Shown: piece after piece, positions 1 through 6,918 of the stretch
Layout of the letters: each line of letters begins with the position of its first letter
Position numbering within the stretch: the stretch's first letter is position 1
NCBI GenBank assembly: GCA_016742295.1
Contig: JACVCA010000024.1
Coordinates: 1-11,684, forward strand
Source of the DNA: Alphaproteobacteria bacterium
Lineage (GTDB): Bacteria > Pseudomonadota > Alphaproteobacteria > JAGOMX01
Direction of reading: 5' to 3'
Length of the DNA stretch: 11,684 bases
Position numbers and translations under genes: made by a program
Notes under the pieces: generated by a model
Told to the model about the DNA's origin: nothing
The model's database searches: none
Seen by the model: the letters and a program-made list of their open reading frames with translations, nothing else

Positions 1-1293
1 TGTTAAAACAAGATGGCCTGTCATTGCAGCTCTTAAGGCCATTTTAGCAATTTCTTCATCTCTGATTTCACCGATGAGAATGATGTCCGGATCTTGACGC
101 AGAATTGAGCGAATTCCATCGGCAAAAGAAAAATTAAAGTTTTCCCGAATTTCAGTTTGACGAATGAGAGGAAATTTATATTCAATCGGTTCCTCAAGAG
201 TCATAATATTTATATCGGTCGAATTTAATTCATTTAAAAGCGCATAAAGGGTGGTGGTCTTTCCTGAACCGGTTGGGCCAGTTATGATCATTAAGCCTTG
301 GGGGTATTGCGAGAAAGTTTTCAAATTGGACAAAGTCACTTCGGAAAGTCCCAGGTGTTCCAATTTCATAAATCTTTCGCGTTTATTGAGTAGCCTTACT
401 ACAAGACTCTCGCCACGAGAGGTAGGGTGGGAGGAAACACGGCAATCAATTTCTTGTATTCCTTTGAGGTACGTAAAGCGCCCATTTTGAGGTTTACGTG
501 ATTCAGCAATATTCATCTCAGCCATAATTTTAAGTCTTATACAAATAGCAGGCCAATAATCCTTATGAAAAACGATGATTTGTGATAACACCCCATCAAT
601 TCGATATCTGATACGGACATAAATCTCTTCAGGCTGGAAATGAATGTCAGATGCACCTAGCTTTGCTGCCTCCAGTATCACTGCCTCTACAAGCCTTACA
701 GTAGGATTGGCTAATGATGTGTCCTCATGAGGGTGATAGCTTGGATCATCTTCACGTCGCTTTTCAATTTCCTGAAAATAACTTGCGAATGATTTATTAT
801 ATCCATAATACAAATCAATAGCGTTACTAATATCATCTGCAGTTGCTACAACAGGAACCAGCTTCAACTGAGGGCAGGTTTTTTGAACTTCATCTAGCGC
901 TAAGACATCATAAACGTCTGCCATAGCTAAAAAGAGAGTCTGATCCTCTAAGGTAAGAGGAATGACTTTATATTGAGTGCAGGTGATGTGGGGCACCAAT
1001 TCCACTACATTAGGATCCAAGATCATCTGGCAAATATGGGCTTCATTAAAACAACCCTGCTGTGCTGTAAGTTTTGCAAGGGCTTTATCCGTGATAAAGC
1101 CCTGTTCAATGAGGACTGTTTCAAGTTTTTTGCCATACCGTTTGTATTCAACTTCAGCAATTGCAAGCTGATCAGCTGATACGAGTCCTTGAGAGAGTAG
1201 AGAGTCTTTCAAGGTAATGATCTTTCCTACTTTCTGATGAGAAAGAACTGAATTCGAAGGTATAAAAGCGTTTTCTTTCAATGACTGTATCAA
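1..1293 (-). CDS. GspE/PulE/PilB-family secretion or type IV pilus assembly ATPase, partial (C-terminus beyond window)
   Basis: This is a cytoplasmic hexameric ATPase that powers a type II secretion system or type IV pilus; which of the two cannot be told from the visible part. 431 residues are present and the remainder lies beyond position 1. Residues about 25-80 form an N-terminal MshEN-like domain (two GLV/GFI-type half-repeats). Residues about 210-300 carry the central region with ASDIHFQPEE and AESRKPQNGRF. The Walker A motif GPTGSGKTTT starts at residue 339, a TLEEP acidic box follows, then Walker B with ILIGEIRD around residue 408, and TGHLVLT closes the visible part. No ATG occurs in frame before residue 90, so TTG at 1293-1291 (directly after an in-frame TAA) or TTG at 1281 must start it; neither has a clear ribosome binding site. 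The gene diverges from a diguanylate cyclase gene across about 100 bp. Confidence 0.93.
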   Translation of the reverse strand, partial: MIQSLKENAFIPSNSVLSHQKVGKIITLKDSLLSQGLVSADQLAIAEVEYKRYGKKLETVLIEQGFITDKALAKLTAQQGCFNEAHICQMILDPNVVELVPHITCTQYKVIPLTLEDQTLFLAMADVYDVLALDEVQKTCPQLKLVPVVATADDISNAIDLYYGYNKSFASYFQEIEKRREDDPSYHPHEDTSLANPTVRLVEAVILEAAKLGASDIHFQPEEIYVRIRYRIDGVLSQIIVFHKDYWPAICIRLKIMAEMNIAESRKPQNGRFTYLKGIQEIDCRVSSHPTSRGESLVVRLLNKRERFMKLEHLGLSEVTLSNLKTFSQYPQGLMIITGPTGSGKTTTLYALLNELNSTDINIMTLEEPIEYKFPLIRQTEIRENFNFSFADGIRSILRQDPDIILIGEIRDEEIAKMALRAAMTGHLVLT

Positions 1294-1392
1294 TTAAATA
1301 CCATTTGCTTATGAAATTTTAATCAATTGTTAGCATACTTAAACCAGGTAATACAAGATAATAATGTCTAAATGGCATAAAAAGAATTTGAA

Positions 1393-2415
1393 GTGGAGGA
1401 TAGAGCAATTTCTATTAAAGAAGATGTGTCTTTGCTAGCACATTTACCGTCTGATCAAATAAGCCTGCTGCAGATTGCAATTGAATGCATTGAAGATGGA
1501 TTTGCTGTATTTAATGCAGAGCAATACTTAGTCTTCTGCAATCAAAAATTCAAAGAATTATATTCTGTATTTAAAGTTTTAGGTCAGTCAGATTTGAGTT
1601 TAGAAAAGTTTCTGCGCGTAAATATCACCACAGGTTTTTACCTGTCCAATGAAATTTATCAAAATGATATTAGGCAGAAATTTAAAAACATTGAAGAGCA
1701 AGTGAAGTATAGTCTGAAGCTCTATAAGCATTCAAGAATTCCATATCTGCAAAGATTAAAAGATCATTATTGGCTTGAAATTTGCAATACTCCCCTTCCA
1801 ACCGGTGGAATCGTTTCAATCCATAAGGATGTTACAGCACGTAAGTTAACAGAGGAAAAATTAACCTATATGACTCGACATGATTTCTTAACAGGTCTTT
1901 ACAATCGTTCATTCCTTAAGCATCAACTTGATGAAATCATCAAACAAGCGCGAAAAAATCAGGAACGTTTCGCTTTAATATATTTAGATTTAAATCAATT
2001 CAAAAAGATAAATGATACACTCGGACATAAGCTCGGTGACGATTTTTTAATCACGATAGCAGGACAAATCTCACGTACTGTGCGGCGAGGAGATTTTGTA
2101 GCTCGAATTGGAGGGGATGAATTTATCGTTTTATTACCTACAATAAATAGTGAACTAGAAGCTTTTAAAGTCATGACTAGGCTTACTAACGTTATCCAAG
2201 GACATTTTCCAACCGGACATTCAGAAGTTAAGAAACTAAATTATACTTTAAGTGCAGGGATGGCTCTTTATCCTGATCATGGTAGAACTGCCGATGCCTT
2301 AATTACTTATGCTGATGCTGAGATGTATAAGGCAAAGAAGCAGGGGATACGAATAAAATTCAATGATAAATTGATGAATTCAGCTATTATGCAAGACTTG
2401 AGCATGTTAAAATAA
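1393..2415 (+). CDS. PAS-GGDEF diguanylate cyclase
   Basis: The product is a predicted cytoplasmic diguanylate cyclase (2 GTP to cyclic di-GMP), 340 residues with no membrane segment. Residues about 22-150 are a PAS domain of the alphaproteobacterial type (IECIEDGFAVFNAEQYLVFCN). The GGDEF domain covers about 155-330. D199, N207 and D208 are in the expected metal- and substrate-binding positions, the active-site motif RIGGDEF is intact (GGDEF at 240-244), and RRGD at 231-234 is a canonical RxxD product-inhibition site five residues before it. There is no EAL domain. The GTG at 1393 is the furthest upstream in-frame start, directly after a stop, but it has no good ribosome binding site. GGAGGA at 1395-1400 lies seven bases before an in-frame ATT at 1408, which may be the true start. 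The gene is divergent to the secretion ATPase gene and 29 bp upstream of obgE. Confidence 0.93.
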   Translation: MEDRAISIKEDVSLLAHLPSDQISLLQIAIECIEDGFAVFNAEQYLVFCNQKFKELYSVFKVLGQSDLSLEKFLRVNITTGFYLSNEIYQNDIRQKFKNIEEQVKYSLKLYKHSRIPYLQRLKDHYWLEICNTPLPTGGIVSIHKDVTARKLTEEKLTYMTRHDFLTGLYNRSFLKHQLDEIIKQARKNQERFALIYLDLNQFKKINDTLGHKLGDDFLITIAGQISRTVRRGDFVARIGGDEFIVLLPTINSELEAFKVMTRLTNVIQGHFPTGHSEVKKLNYTLSAGMALYPDHGRTADALITYADAEMYKAKKQGIRIKFNDKLMNSAIMQDLSMLK

Positions 2416-2444
2416 ATCTATCATAATAAATGGTATTTTAGACA

Positions 2445-3449
2445 ATGAAATTTTTAGATGAAGCCAAAATCTTTCTTAAGAGCGGAGATGGGGGGGATGG
2501 ATGCGTAAGCTTCCACCGTGAGAAGTTTATTGAATTTGGTGGGCCCGATGGCGGAGATGGGGGGCGTGGTGGCCACATCATCATAGAAGCGGTGGATAAT
2601 CTTAACACTTTGATTGATTACCGTTATCAACAGCACTTTAAAGCTGCGCGCGGTGATCATGGGAGAGGCGGCAATCGGTCAGGAGCTGCTGCAGATAGTT
2701 TGCATCTCAAAGTCCCTATTGGTACCCAGGTTTTGGCGGAGGATAAAGAAACTTTATTACTCGATATGACGAAACCTGGCCAAAAAGTTGTTTTCCTAAA
2801 GGGAGGGGATGGGGGATTCGGTAATAGCCACTATAAAACTTCAACCAATCAGGCGCCTCGAAAATTTTTACCTGGTTGGCCGGGTGAAGAATTATGGGTC
2901 TGGCTTAGATTAAAATTAATTGCTGATGCAGGATTGGTGGGGCTCCCTAATGCCGGCAAGTCTACGTTTTTATCAATTGTTTCGCATGCAAAGCCGAAAA
3001 TTGCTGATTATCCTTTTACGACGCTTACCCCTCAGCTTGGTGTAGTTCATATAGATGACCATGAATTTGTGCTCGCAGATTTACCTGGCCTGATTGAAGG
3101 TGCTCATAATGGGGTAGGGCTCGGAGATCGATTTTTAGGACACCTAGAACGCTGTAATGTCTTGTTACATCTTGTAGATGCAACCCACGATAATGTCGGT
3201 AAGTCTTATAAGACGATTCGTGAAGAATTAAAGCTTTATGGTCATGATTTAGAGGAGAAACCTGAAATTTTGGCTTTAAATAAATGTGATGCGCTAACGC
3301 CTGAAGAAATTCAAGCCAAGCAGAAAGAGCTTGAGGTAGCGGCTGGAAAGTCAGCTATTATCCTTTCAGGAATCAGTGGCTTAGGGGTAAAAAGCACCTT
3401 ACGTGCCTTGTATAGTCACATTGACAATGAAAGAAATACGAGTTGGTGA
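2445..3449 (+). CDS. obgE: GTPase ObgE/CgtA, ribosome assembly
   Basis: Obg is an essential GTPase that binds the 50S subunit during late assembly and links ribosome status to stress and the cell cycle. The 334-residue protein is full length. The N-terminal glycine-rich Obg fold spans residues 1-158 (GDGGDG at 14-19, GGPDGGDGGRGG at 32-43, KGGDGGFGN at 119-127, TSTNQAPRK at 132-140). The G domain follows: G1 GLPNAGKS at 166-173, switch I FTTLTP at 191-196, G3 DLPG at 212-215, G4 NKCD at 279-282, and a G5-like SGISG at 308-312. The C-terminus is short, as in many alphaproteobacteria. The ATG has no strong ribosome binding site. Spacing of 29 bp suggests co-transcription with the cyclase gene. 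The usual rplU-rpmA upstream neighbours are absent here. Confidence 0.98.
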   Translation: MKFLDEAKIFLKSGDGGDGCVSFHREKFIEFGGPDGGDGGRGGHIIIEAVDNLNTLIDYRYQQHFKAARGDHGRGGNRSGAAADSLHLKVPIGTQVLAEDKETLLLDMTKPGQKVVFLKGGDGGFGNSHYKTSTNQAPRKFLPGWPGEELWVWLRLKLIADAGLVGLPNAGKSTFLSIVSHAKPKIADYPFTTLTPQLGVVHIDDHEFVLADLPGLIEGAHNGVGLGDRFLGHLERCNVLLHLVDATHDNVGKSYKTIREELKLYGHDLEEKPEILALNKCDALTPEEIQAKQKELEVAAGKSAIILSGISGLGVKSTLRALYSHIDNERNTSW

Positions 3450-3476
3450 GAACCACCCTGAAGGGAGGCTCTTTAT
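3448..3476 (+). terminator. Weak intrinsic terminator after obgE
   Basis: An imperfect hairpin starts at the obgE stop codon. Arms GAG/CTC and CCACCC/GGGAGG pair with one A-A mismatch and a two-base bulge around a TGAA loop, followed by TTTATT. The T-run exists only on the plus strand, so it would stop obgE transcription. It sits in the 34-bp gap facing the convergent beta-barrel gene. Confidence 0.45.
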
Positions 3477-3483
3477 TATCTTA

Positions 3484-4617
3484 CTAAAATTTAATAATGA
3501 TTTGTCCCCCCCAAATATCAGCTTTAACTTTACGGCCTCGGTCAGAGTGTAGGTATTGAAGAGAGGCTGAAATTGGTAGATTTTCAAATAAGTCAACCCC
3601 AAGACCATATTGCGTACCCATTTTTTTACGTTTGTTAAGAGGGTCTGTAAAAGAAGGGGAATTAAAAAGCGGAAGCGCTGGAAATGTCGCCTTCGTAAGT
3701 CTGTTGTGGATGTCATATTCCCCACCTATCCTCACTTTAGGTCTGAGCCAGTCGAGAGCAAGATAGCTTAAGGTTGCACTTAGTGGTATCGTAATGGTGT
3801 GAAATTTACGTACTGGAACACTATTAAGAATGGCAGGATCATCAGGAAAAAGGTTCTGAGGAAAATCTGCAATTTGCATATATGCTTTTTGTTTACCGTG
3901 CACATCACGAAGGCCTATATTGCCAGAGAGTACAGTTTTCTGATTAAGAGGATGGCTCATTTCCATACTGAGAGCATAATACCAGTCCTTATCTTTGGGC
4001 TTGGCCGTTCTACCGGCGAAAGGATCTGTTGTTGAGAGAAGTCTTGCAGATGAGTGACCTCTATCAAATCCTATAAGGCCTCCTACATAAAACGTAGGAT
4101 TTATTTTCCATAATAGGTAAGGTGATATGCCTTGTGATTTTCTTATAATATTGCTTTTAATAGGGGCGATCAAAGGATTTCCAATAGCATCTTCAGTCCG
4201 GCCGTTTTGAGTTGTTTTCGTATGCGTATCTGAAATGTTAAAAGTTATCCCGGTCGTTAGCCTATTTTCTAGAAATAAATATTCAATTCCAATTGTTCCT
4301 GCAGTGAGGTGAGCAGAAAGGTTTTTATCTTTTTTATCTTTGTATCGAGTATAGCTATTAGCTATCCAGAATCGATTATGAGGGTTTACTTCTTGCTCGG
4401 CAACATTTTTCAAACCATTTACAAATTCATCAGCGTCTTGTTGAGTGATGGTGCCATTTTTTGCTTTTGTAAATAGACGATTAAGAACTTGTTGTATCGT
4501 TTGTTTTGAGCTTTCAATATGTATATTTTCACTGGCTTGAACGTGGGCGCCTATAAATAGGAGGCTACTACTCAAGCAGACAGAACTTAGTAAAGATAAA
4601 TAGATATTATTTTTCAT
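3484..4617 (-). CDS. Outer-membrane beta-barrel protein, autotransporter-domain-like, unknown function
   Basis: This 377-residue exported protein probably folds as an outer-membrane beta-barrel. A signal peptide covers residues 1-28, with likely cleavage VQA/SE. Residues about 35-72 look helical and could form a plug or periplasmic segment. From about residue 80 to the end, alternating polar/hydrophobic stretches are typical of barrel strands (SPYLLWKINPTFYVGGLIGF at 165-184). The last residues, IIIKF, end in the C-terminal phenylalanine that the Bam machinery recognises in many barrel proteins. The second half resembles the translocator domain of autotransporters, but there is no long passenger domain. 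It lies 48 bp downstream of a lipoprotein gene on the same strand and probably shares its transcript. Upstream of the ATG there is only a weak purine run. The specific function is not recognisable. Confidence 0.8.
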   Translation of the reverse strand: MKNNIYLSLLSSVCLSSSLLFIGAHVQASENIHIESSKQTIQQVLNRLFTKAKNGTITQQDADEFVNGLKNVAEQEVNPHNRFWIANSYTRYKDKKDKNLSAHLTAGTIGIEYLFLENRLTTGITFNISDTHTKTTQNGRTEDAIGNPLIAPIKSNIIRKSQGISPYLLWKINPTFYVGGLIGFDRGHSSARLLSTTDPFAGRTAKPKDKDWYYALSMEMSHPLNQKTVLSGNIGLRDVHGKQKAYMQIADFPQNLFPDDPAILNSVPVRKFHTITIPLSATLSYLALDWLRPKVRIGGEYDIHNRLTKATFPALPLFNSPSFTDPLNKRKKMGTQYGLGVDLFENLPISASLQYLHSDRGRKVKADIWGGQIIIKF

Positions 4618-4665
4618 TTTTATTTTTTCTCTCTTATTTCAAAAAATTATCTTAACTATCAAAAA

Positions 4666-5019
4666 TTAAGATGTACCTACGCTATTAATTGTGCAAATAT
4701 TTTGAATATAAGTAATAGCAGAATTTTCTGGAGAATACTGATCATTAAAGGGGTTAGATGAGGGAAGTTTTATATGGGCCAAAAACTGAGGATCGGTTAG
4801 TTTTAATTGAATATCCTGTGGTAAATTGTTCAGAGCTTTTATGAGAGAATTTCTTTCTGTTGAATCAAGATCGAGGGGAGTATTGTTCTTTTTACTAATT
4901 GATTCAAGTTGGGTCACGAATAACTCACCTCGATTCAGGGAGGTCTGAGTATCATGACATCCTGTAAATAGCCATAAACATATATTTAATGATATAAATA
5001 AATGTATAATTTTTTGCAT
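4666..5019 (-). CDS. Small putative lipoprotein, unknown family
   Basis: A 117-residue predicted lipoprotein. The N-terminus is a short lipoprotein-type signal peptide: a lysine, a hydrophobic stretch at residues 5-18, then LFTGC with the lipidated cysteine at position 21. The phenylalanine at -3 departs from the usual Leu/Val/Ile lipobox residue. The mature part of about 97 residues is polar and mostly helical-looking at first, then rich in Pro/Asn (IKLPSSNPFNDQYSPENS); no family is recognised. It has one of the better ribosome binding sites here, GGGAG seven bases before the ATG. About 120 bp separate it from the upstream transporter gene, so it may have its own promoter; a possible -10 AATAAT lies near 5044-5049. 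It is followed 48 bp later by the beta-barrel gene, which suggests an envelope pair. Confidence 0.75.
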   Translation of the reverse strand: MQKIIHLFISLNICLWLFTGCHDTQTSLNRGELFVTQLESISKKNNTPLDLDSTERNSLIKALNNLPQDIQLKLTDPQFLAHIKLPSSNPFNDQYSPENSAITYIQNICTINSVGTS

Positions 5020-5138
5020 TATTTTCTCCCTTTATTTTTTCACACATTATTCATAGATTCGAACTTCCTGCAAGCAGTTTTATCAAAAATAGGGGCTGAG
5101 TAAGTCTAGATGGGTAAGTTGAACTCGTTAAGCTGGAC

Positions 5139-5966
5139 TTAAGGGATTAGGGCTCTAGAAACAGGTAAACAATAGCGCGATAAATACATAATAGGAGTAT
5201 TGAGAATCGATAGGATGAGGCGGAAAATGTATGTTCCAAAAATATAGCTAAAAATAAAAGTATGAAAATCCATTGGCTTTGATGCAAATACAATCCAGGC
5301 CAGGACGCCAAATATGGTATTATCAACAAAGGCTGAAAGCATGGTTGCAATATTGGTACGCAGCCATAACATGCGCCCGTTGGTGAGCTTTCCAATCATA
5401 TGAAAAATCCAAATATCATTATATTGACTAATCAGATAAGCACTGAGACTGGCGAAAAATATGGCAGGTCCAGGGCTAAAAAGAATATGCATTGCTTCAT
5501 GAGCAGCGCGGAATTTATCTGCACTTTCTCCTACAAAGCTTTCGTCAACAGGCGGCCATCCAAGGGTTAGAAGCATGAAACTTGTTGAAATTAGCATGCC
5601 CACAAAGCTAAGCCACACACCGCGACGCGCACAAGCTTGCCCGTAATACTCCGTCATAATATCAGTACACAGATAGGTTGCTGCAAATACAATTGTTCCT
5701 AGCGCGATTGGTTCTGGAAAATAGCTGAACTTGACGGCTTTTAACACTTGAATATTGCCGCAGATTACGGCAACGATCATAAAGGTGTAAAGTCCCTGAA
5801 GGCCAAAGAAGCGTAGAAGTCCTAAAATCGATCCTCCACAAGCCAACAACATCAAAACTGAAGTGACGTCGGGATTAACTGTATTTAAAAAATGAATGAA
5901 TGTTTCGGGATGCCAGGTGAACATGAGAACTTTCATGTTTTTGCAGTGTGGCCCAAAAGACCACAC
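5139..5966 (-). CDS. yhhQ: Queuosine precursor transporter, YhhQ/VUT family
   Basis: An inner-membrane protein of up to 275 residues that belongs to the VUT/YhhQ family, whose studied members import 7-deazaguanine precursors (preQ0/preQ1) for tRNA queuosine synthesis. About six or seven hydrophobic segments are visible (roughly residues 36-54, 58-76, 87-103, 117-136, 166-181, 207-227, 237-256). The conserved family core is clear: YFPEPIALGTIVFAATYL with TDIMTEYYG at 82-109, and FFASLSAYLISQYNDIWIF followed by TNGRMLWLRTNIATM and VDNTIFG at 170-220. The start is uncertain: GTG at 5966, or ATG at 5936, which would leave a 21-bp hairpin just upstream of the start. The gene follows rpmB by only 37 bp. 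An organism with this gene may scavenge queuosine precursors rather than make them; that is inference. Confidence 0.9.
   Translation of the reverse strand: MWSFGPHCKNMKVLMFTWHPETFIHFLNTVNPDVTSVLMLLACGGSILGLLRFFGLQGLYTFMIVAVICGNIQVLKAVKFSYFPEPIALGTIVFAATYLCTDIMTEYYGQACARRGVWLSFVGMLISTSFMLLTLGWPPVDESFVGESADKFRAAHEAMHILFSPGPAIFFASLSAYLISQYNDIWIFHMIGKLTNGRMLWLRTNIATMLSAFVDNTIFGVLAWIVFASKPMDFHTFIFSYIFGTYIFRLILSILNTPIMYLSRYCLPVSRALIP
5946..5966 (-). promoter_or_regulatory. RNA hairpin at the yhhQ translation start
   Basis: On the minus strand GTGTGGTC and GGCCACAC form an eight-pair stem (one G-U) with a five-base TTTTG loop. It overlaps the GTG start candidate and ends nine bases before the ATG candidate at 5936. 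No T-run follows on either strand, so it is not a terminator. It could influence translation initiation; it does not match the preQ1-I aptamer as I know it. Confidence 0.4.
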
Positions 5967-6003
5967 AAAAATTGATTATCTAAATTGTAGAAATTAAACG
6001 AGT

Positions 6004-6294
6004 TTATGCAGTCTTAATAGCTGCACGTTCAATACGTTTTTTTAACTGCAATACTTTGCCGGATAATTTTGCAGATGAAGTGGCTGTGAGAAATGCATCA
6101 ATGCCGCCATTGTGCTCAATTGTGCGTATGCCGCGTGTTGACAAGCGAATCTGCACAACTTGACCAAGACGTTCGCTCAAAAATGAGGCTTTCTGCAAAT
6201 TCGGTAAAAACTTGCGCCGCGTCTTATTTTTTGCATGGCTTACATTATTACCGGACAGTACGCCCTTATCCATAACTTCACAATAACGTGCCAT
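6004..6294 (-). CDS. rpmB: Large ribosomal subunit protein bL28
   Basis: Ribosomal protein L28, a structural component of the 50S subunit, 96 residues, which is normal for the alphaproteobacterial form. The family pattern is clear: MARYCEVMDKGVLSGNNVSH, then NKTRRKFLPNLQ, STRGIRTIEHNGGIDAFL, and a basic C-terminal helix KLSGKVLQLKKRIERA. The reading frame is open further upstream to an ATG at 6393. The ATG at 6294 is chosen because it has a strong AAGGAG ribosome binding site six bases before it and matches the start of L28 proteins. A good promoter lies 40-70 bp upstream, inside the open extension. The transporter gene follows by 37 bp and may be read from the same promoter. Confidence 0.97.
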   Translation of the reverse strand: MARYCEVMDKGVLSGNNVSHAKNKTRRKFLPNLQKASFLSERLGQVVQIRLSTRGIRTIEHNGGIDAFLTATSSAKLSGKVLQLKKRIERAAIKTA

Positions 6295-6334
6295 AATTTT
6301 CTCCTTAATCCTTCTCATAGCGAATATATATCTT

Positions 6335-6363
6335 TTCATAGTGAAAATAGTCCCTGCGGTCAA
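6335..6363 (-). promoter_or_regulatory. Predicted sigma-70 promoter of rpmB
   Basis: On the minus strand TTGACC (6363-6358, five of six matches to TTGACA) is followed after exactly 17 bases by TATGAA (6340-6335, four of six matches to TATAAT). Transcription would start near 6328, about 35 bases before the rpmB ATG. This is the clearest promoter in the window. A 13-bp imperfect direct repeat (6310-6322 and 6331-6343) overlaps the -10 element. Confidence 0.6.
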
Positions 6364-6395
6364 GTTTTGTTTTTGGCTCCAGTAATTATTCAAAG

Positions 6396-6815
6396 TTAAT
6401 CGTTACCAAGTTTTGGTGGAAGATTAGGCTCAGAGTTAATTTCAATAGTTGATTCTTTAATGGTGGCTGTAAATTTTGAAATATACTGGGAAGGAAATGT
6501 ATAAGACGCTATAGCATAAACGGTTGTATCAGGAAGAGCATCTTCTTTTGAAAGCACAAGAGTGACGGATAGAAAACGCTTGTTAGGCACCGATACAGCT
6601 AAGGATCCAAAGCTATCAGGAGTTCTGGGAGGAACAAGTTTTGCAAATTCAAATACTTCCTGTTCTTTGTCTTTTCGATAGACAATTTGTGCTGAAAGTT
6701 TAGTTGTCTTTTCATAGTATTGATTATCGATCATAAGATTAAGTGTAGAGCTCGCATAAGCTAGATGAGACATATAAAAAACCTGGGCAGAAAAGAGAGA
6801 ATATAAAAATTTCAT
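6396..6815 (-). CDS. Small secreted protein, unknown family
   Basis: A 139-residue predicted exported protein. The N-terminal 21 residues form a signal peptide (MKFLYSLFSAQVF, cleavage likely after AYA before SS). The mature part alternates short hydrophobic and polar stretches (LSAQIVYRKDKEQEVFEFAKLV, RFLSVTLVLSKED given as separate segments) as in a small beta-rich periplasmic or secreted domain. It has no cysteine and no membrane helix. No family is recognised. AGAGGT lies seven bases before the ATG, a reasonable ribosome binding site. It lies 103 bp downstream of the large coiled-coil secreted protein on the same strand and ends 101 bp before the rpmB start; a functional link to the large protein is possible but unproven. 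Confidence 0.7.
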   Translation of the reverse strand: MKFLYSLFSAQVFYMSHLAYASSTLNLMIDNQYYEKTTKLSAQIVYRKDKEQEVFEFAKLVPPRTPDSFGSLAVSVPNKRFLSVTLVLSKEDALPDTTVYAIASYTFPSQYISKFTATIKESTIEINSEPNLPPKLGND

Positions 6816-6918
6816 AGAATTACCTCTATAATTTACCTTGATAATTTTACAAGAGGATAAAGTTTTTTAATCAAACAGCAAAGCTTAAAAATGCTCTTGG
6901 CAGAATTGTTAAAAATAT

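Noticed and set aside
3399..3725. 108-codon minus-strand frame overlapping the obgE end and the barrel gene
   Set aside because: It is a shadow frame of the barrel gene and crosses into obgE; its sequence has no protein-like features.
5033..5044. TTTTTCACA as a DnaA box
   Set aside because: It has a mismatch and is alone in AT-rich DNA, with no second box or origin feature nearby.
5056..5064. GATTCGAAC, similar to a tRNA T-loop
   Set aside because: The flanking bases cannot form a T-stem on either strand, and no acceptor, anticodon or D arm is visible.
5064..5082. CTGCAAGCAG followed by TTTTATC as an intrinsic terminator
   Set aside because: The stem is about three to four pairs with a tiny loop and points along the plus strand, where no gene ends.
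5946..5966. preQ1-I riboswitch upstream of the queuosine-precursor transporter
   Set aside because: The C-rich loop and conserved A-rich tail of that aptamer are not present; only a plain hairpin is seen.
6295..6393. Open N-terminal extension of the L28 frame to an ATG at 6393
   Set aside because: The ATG at 6294 has a strong ribosome binding site and matches the normal L28 start; the predicted promoter lies inside the extension.
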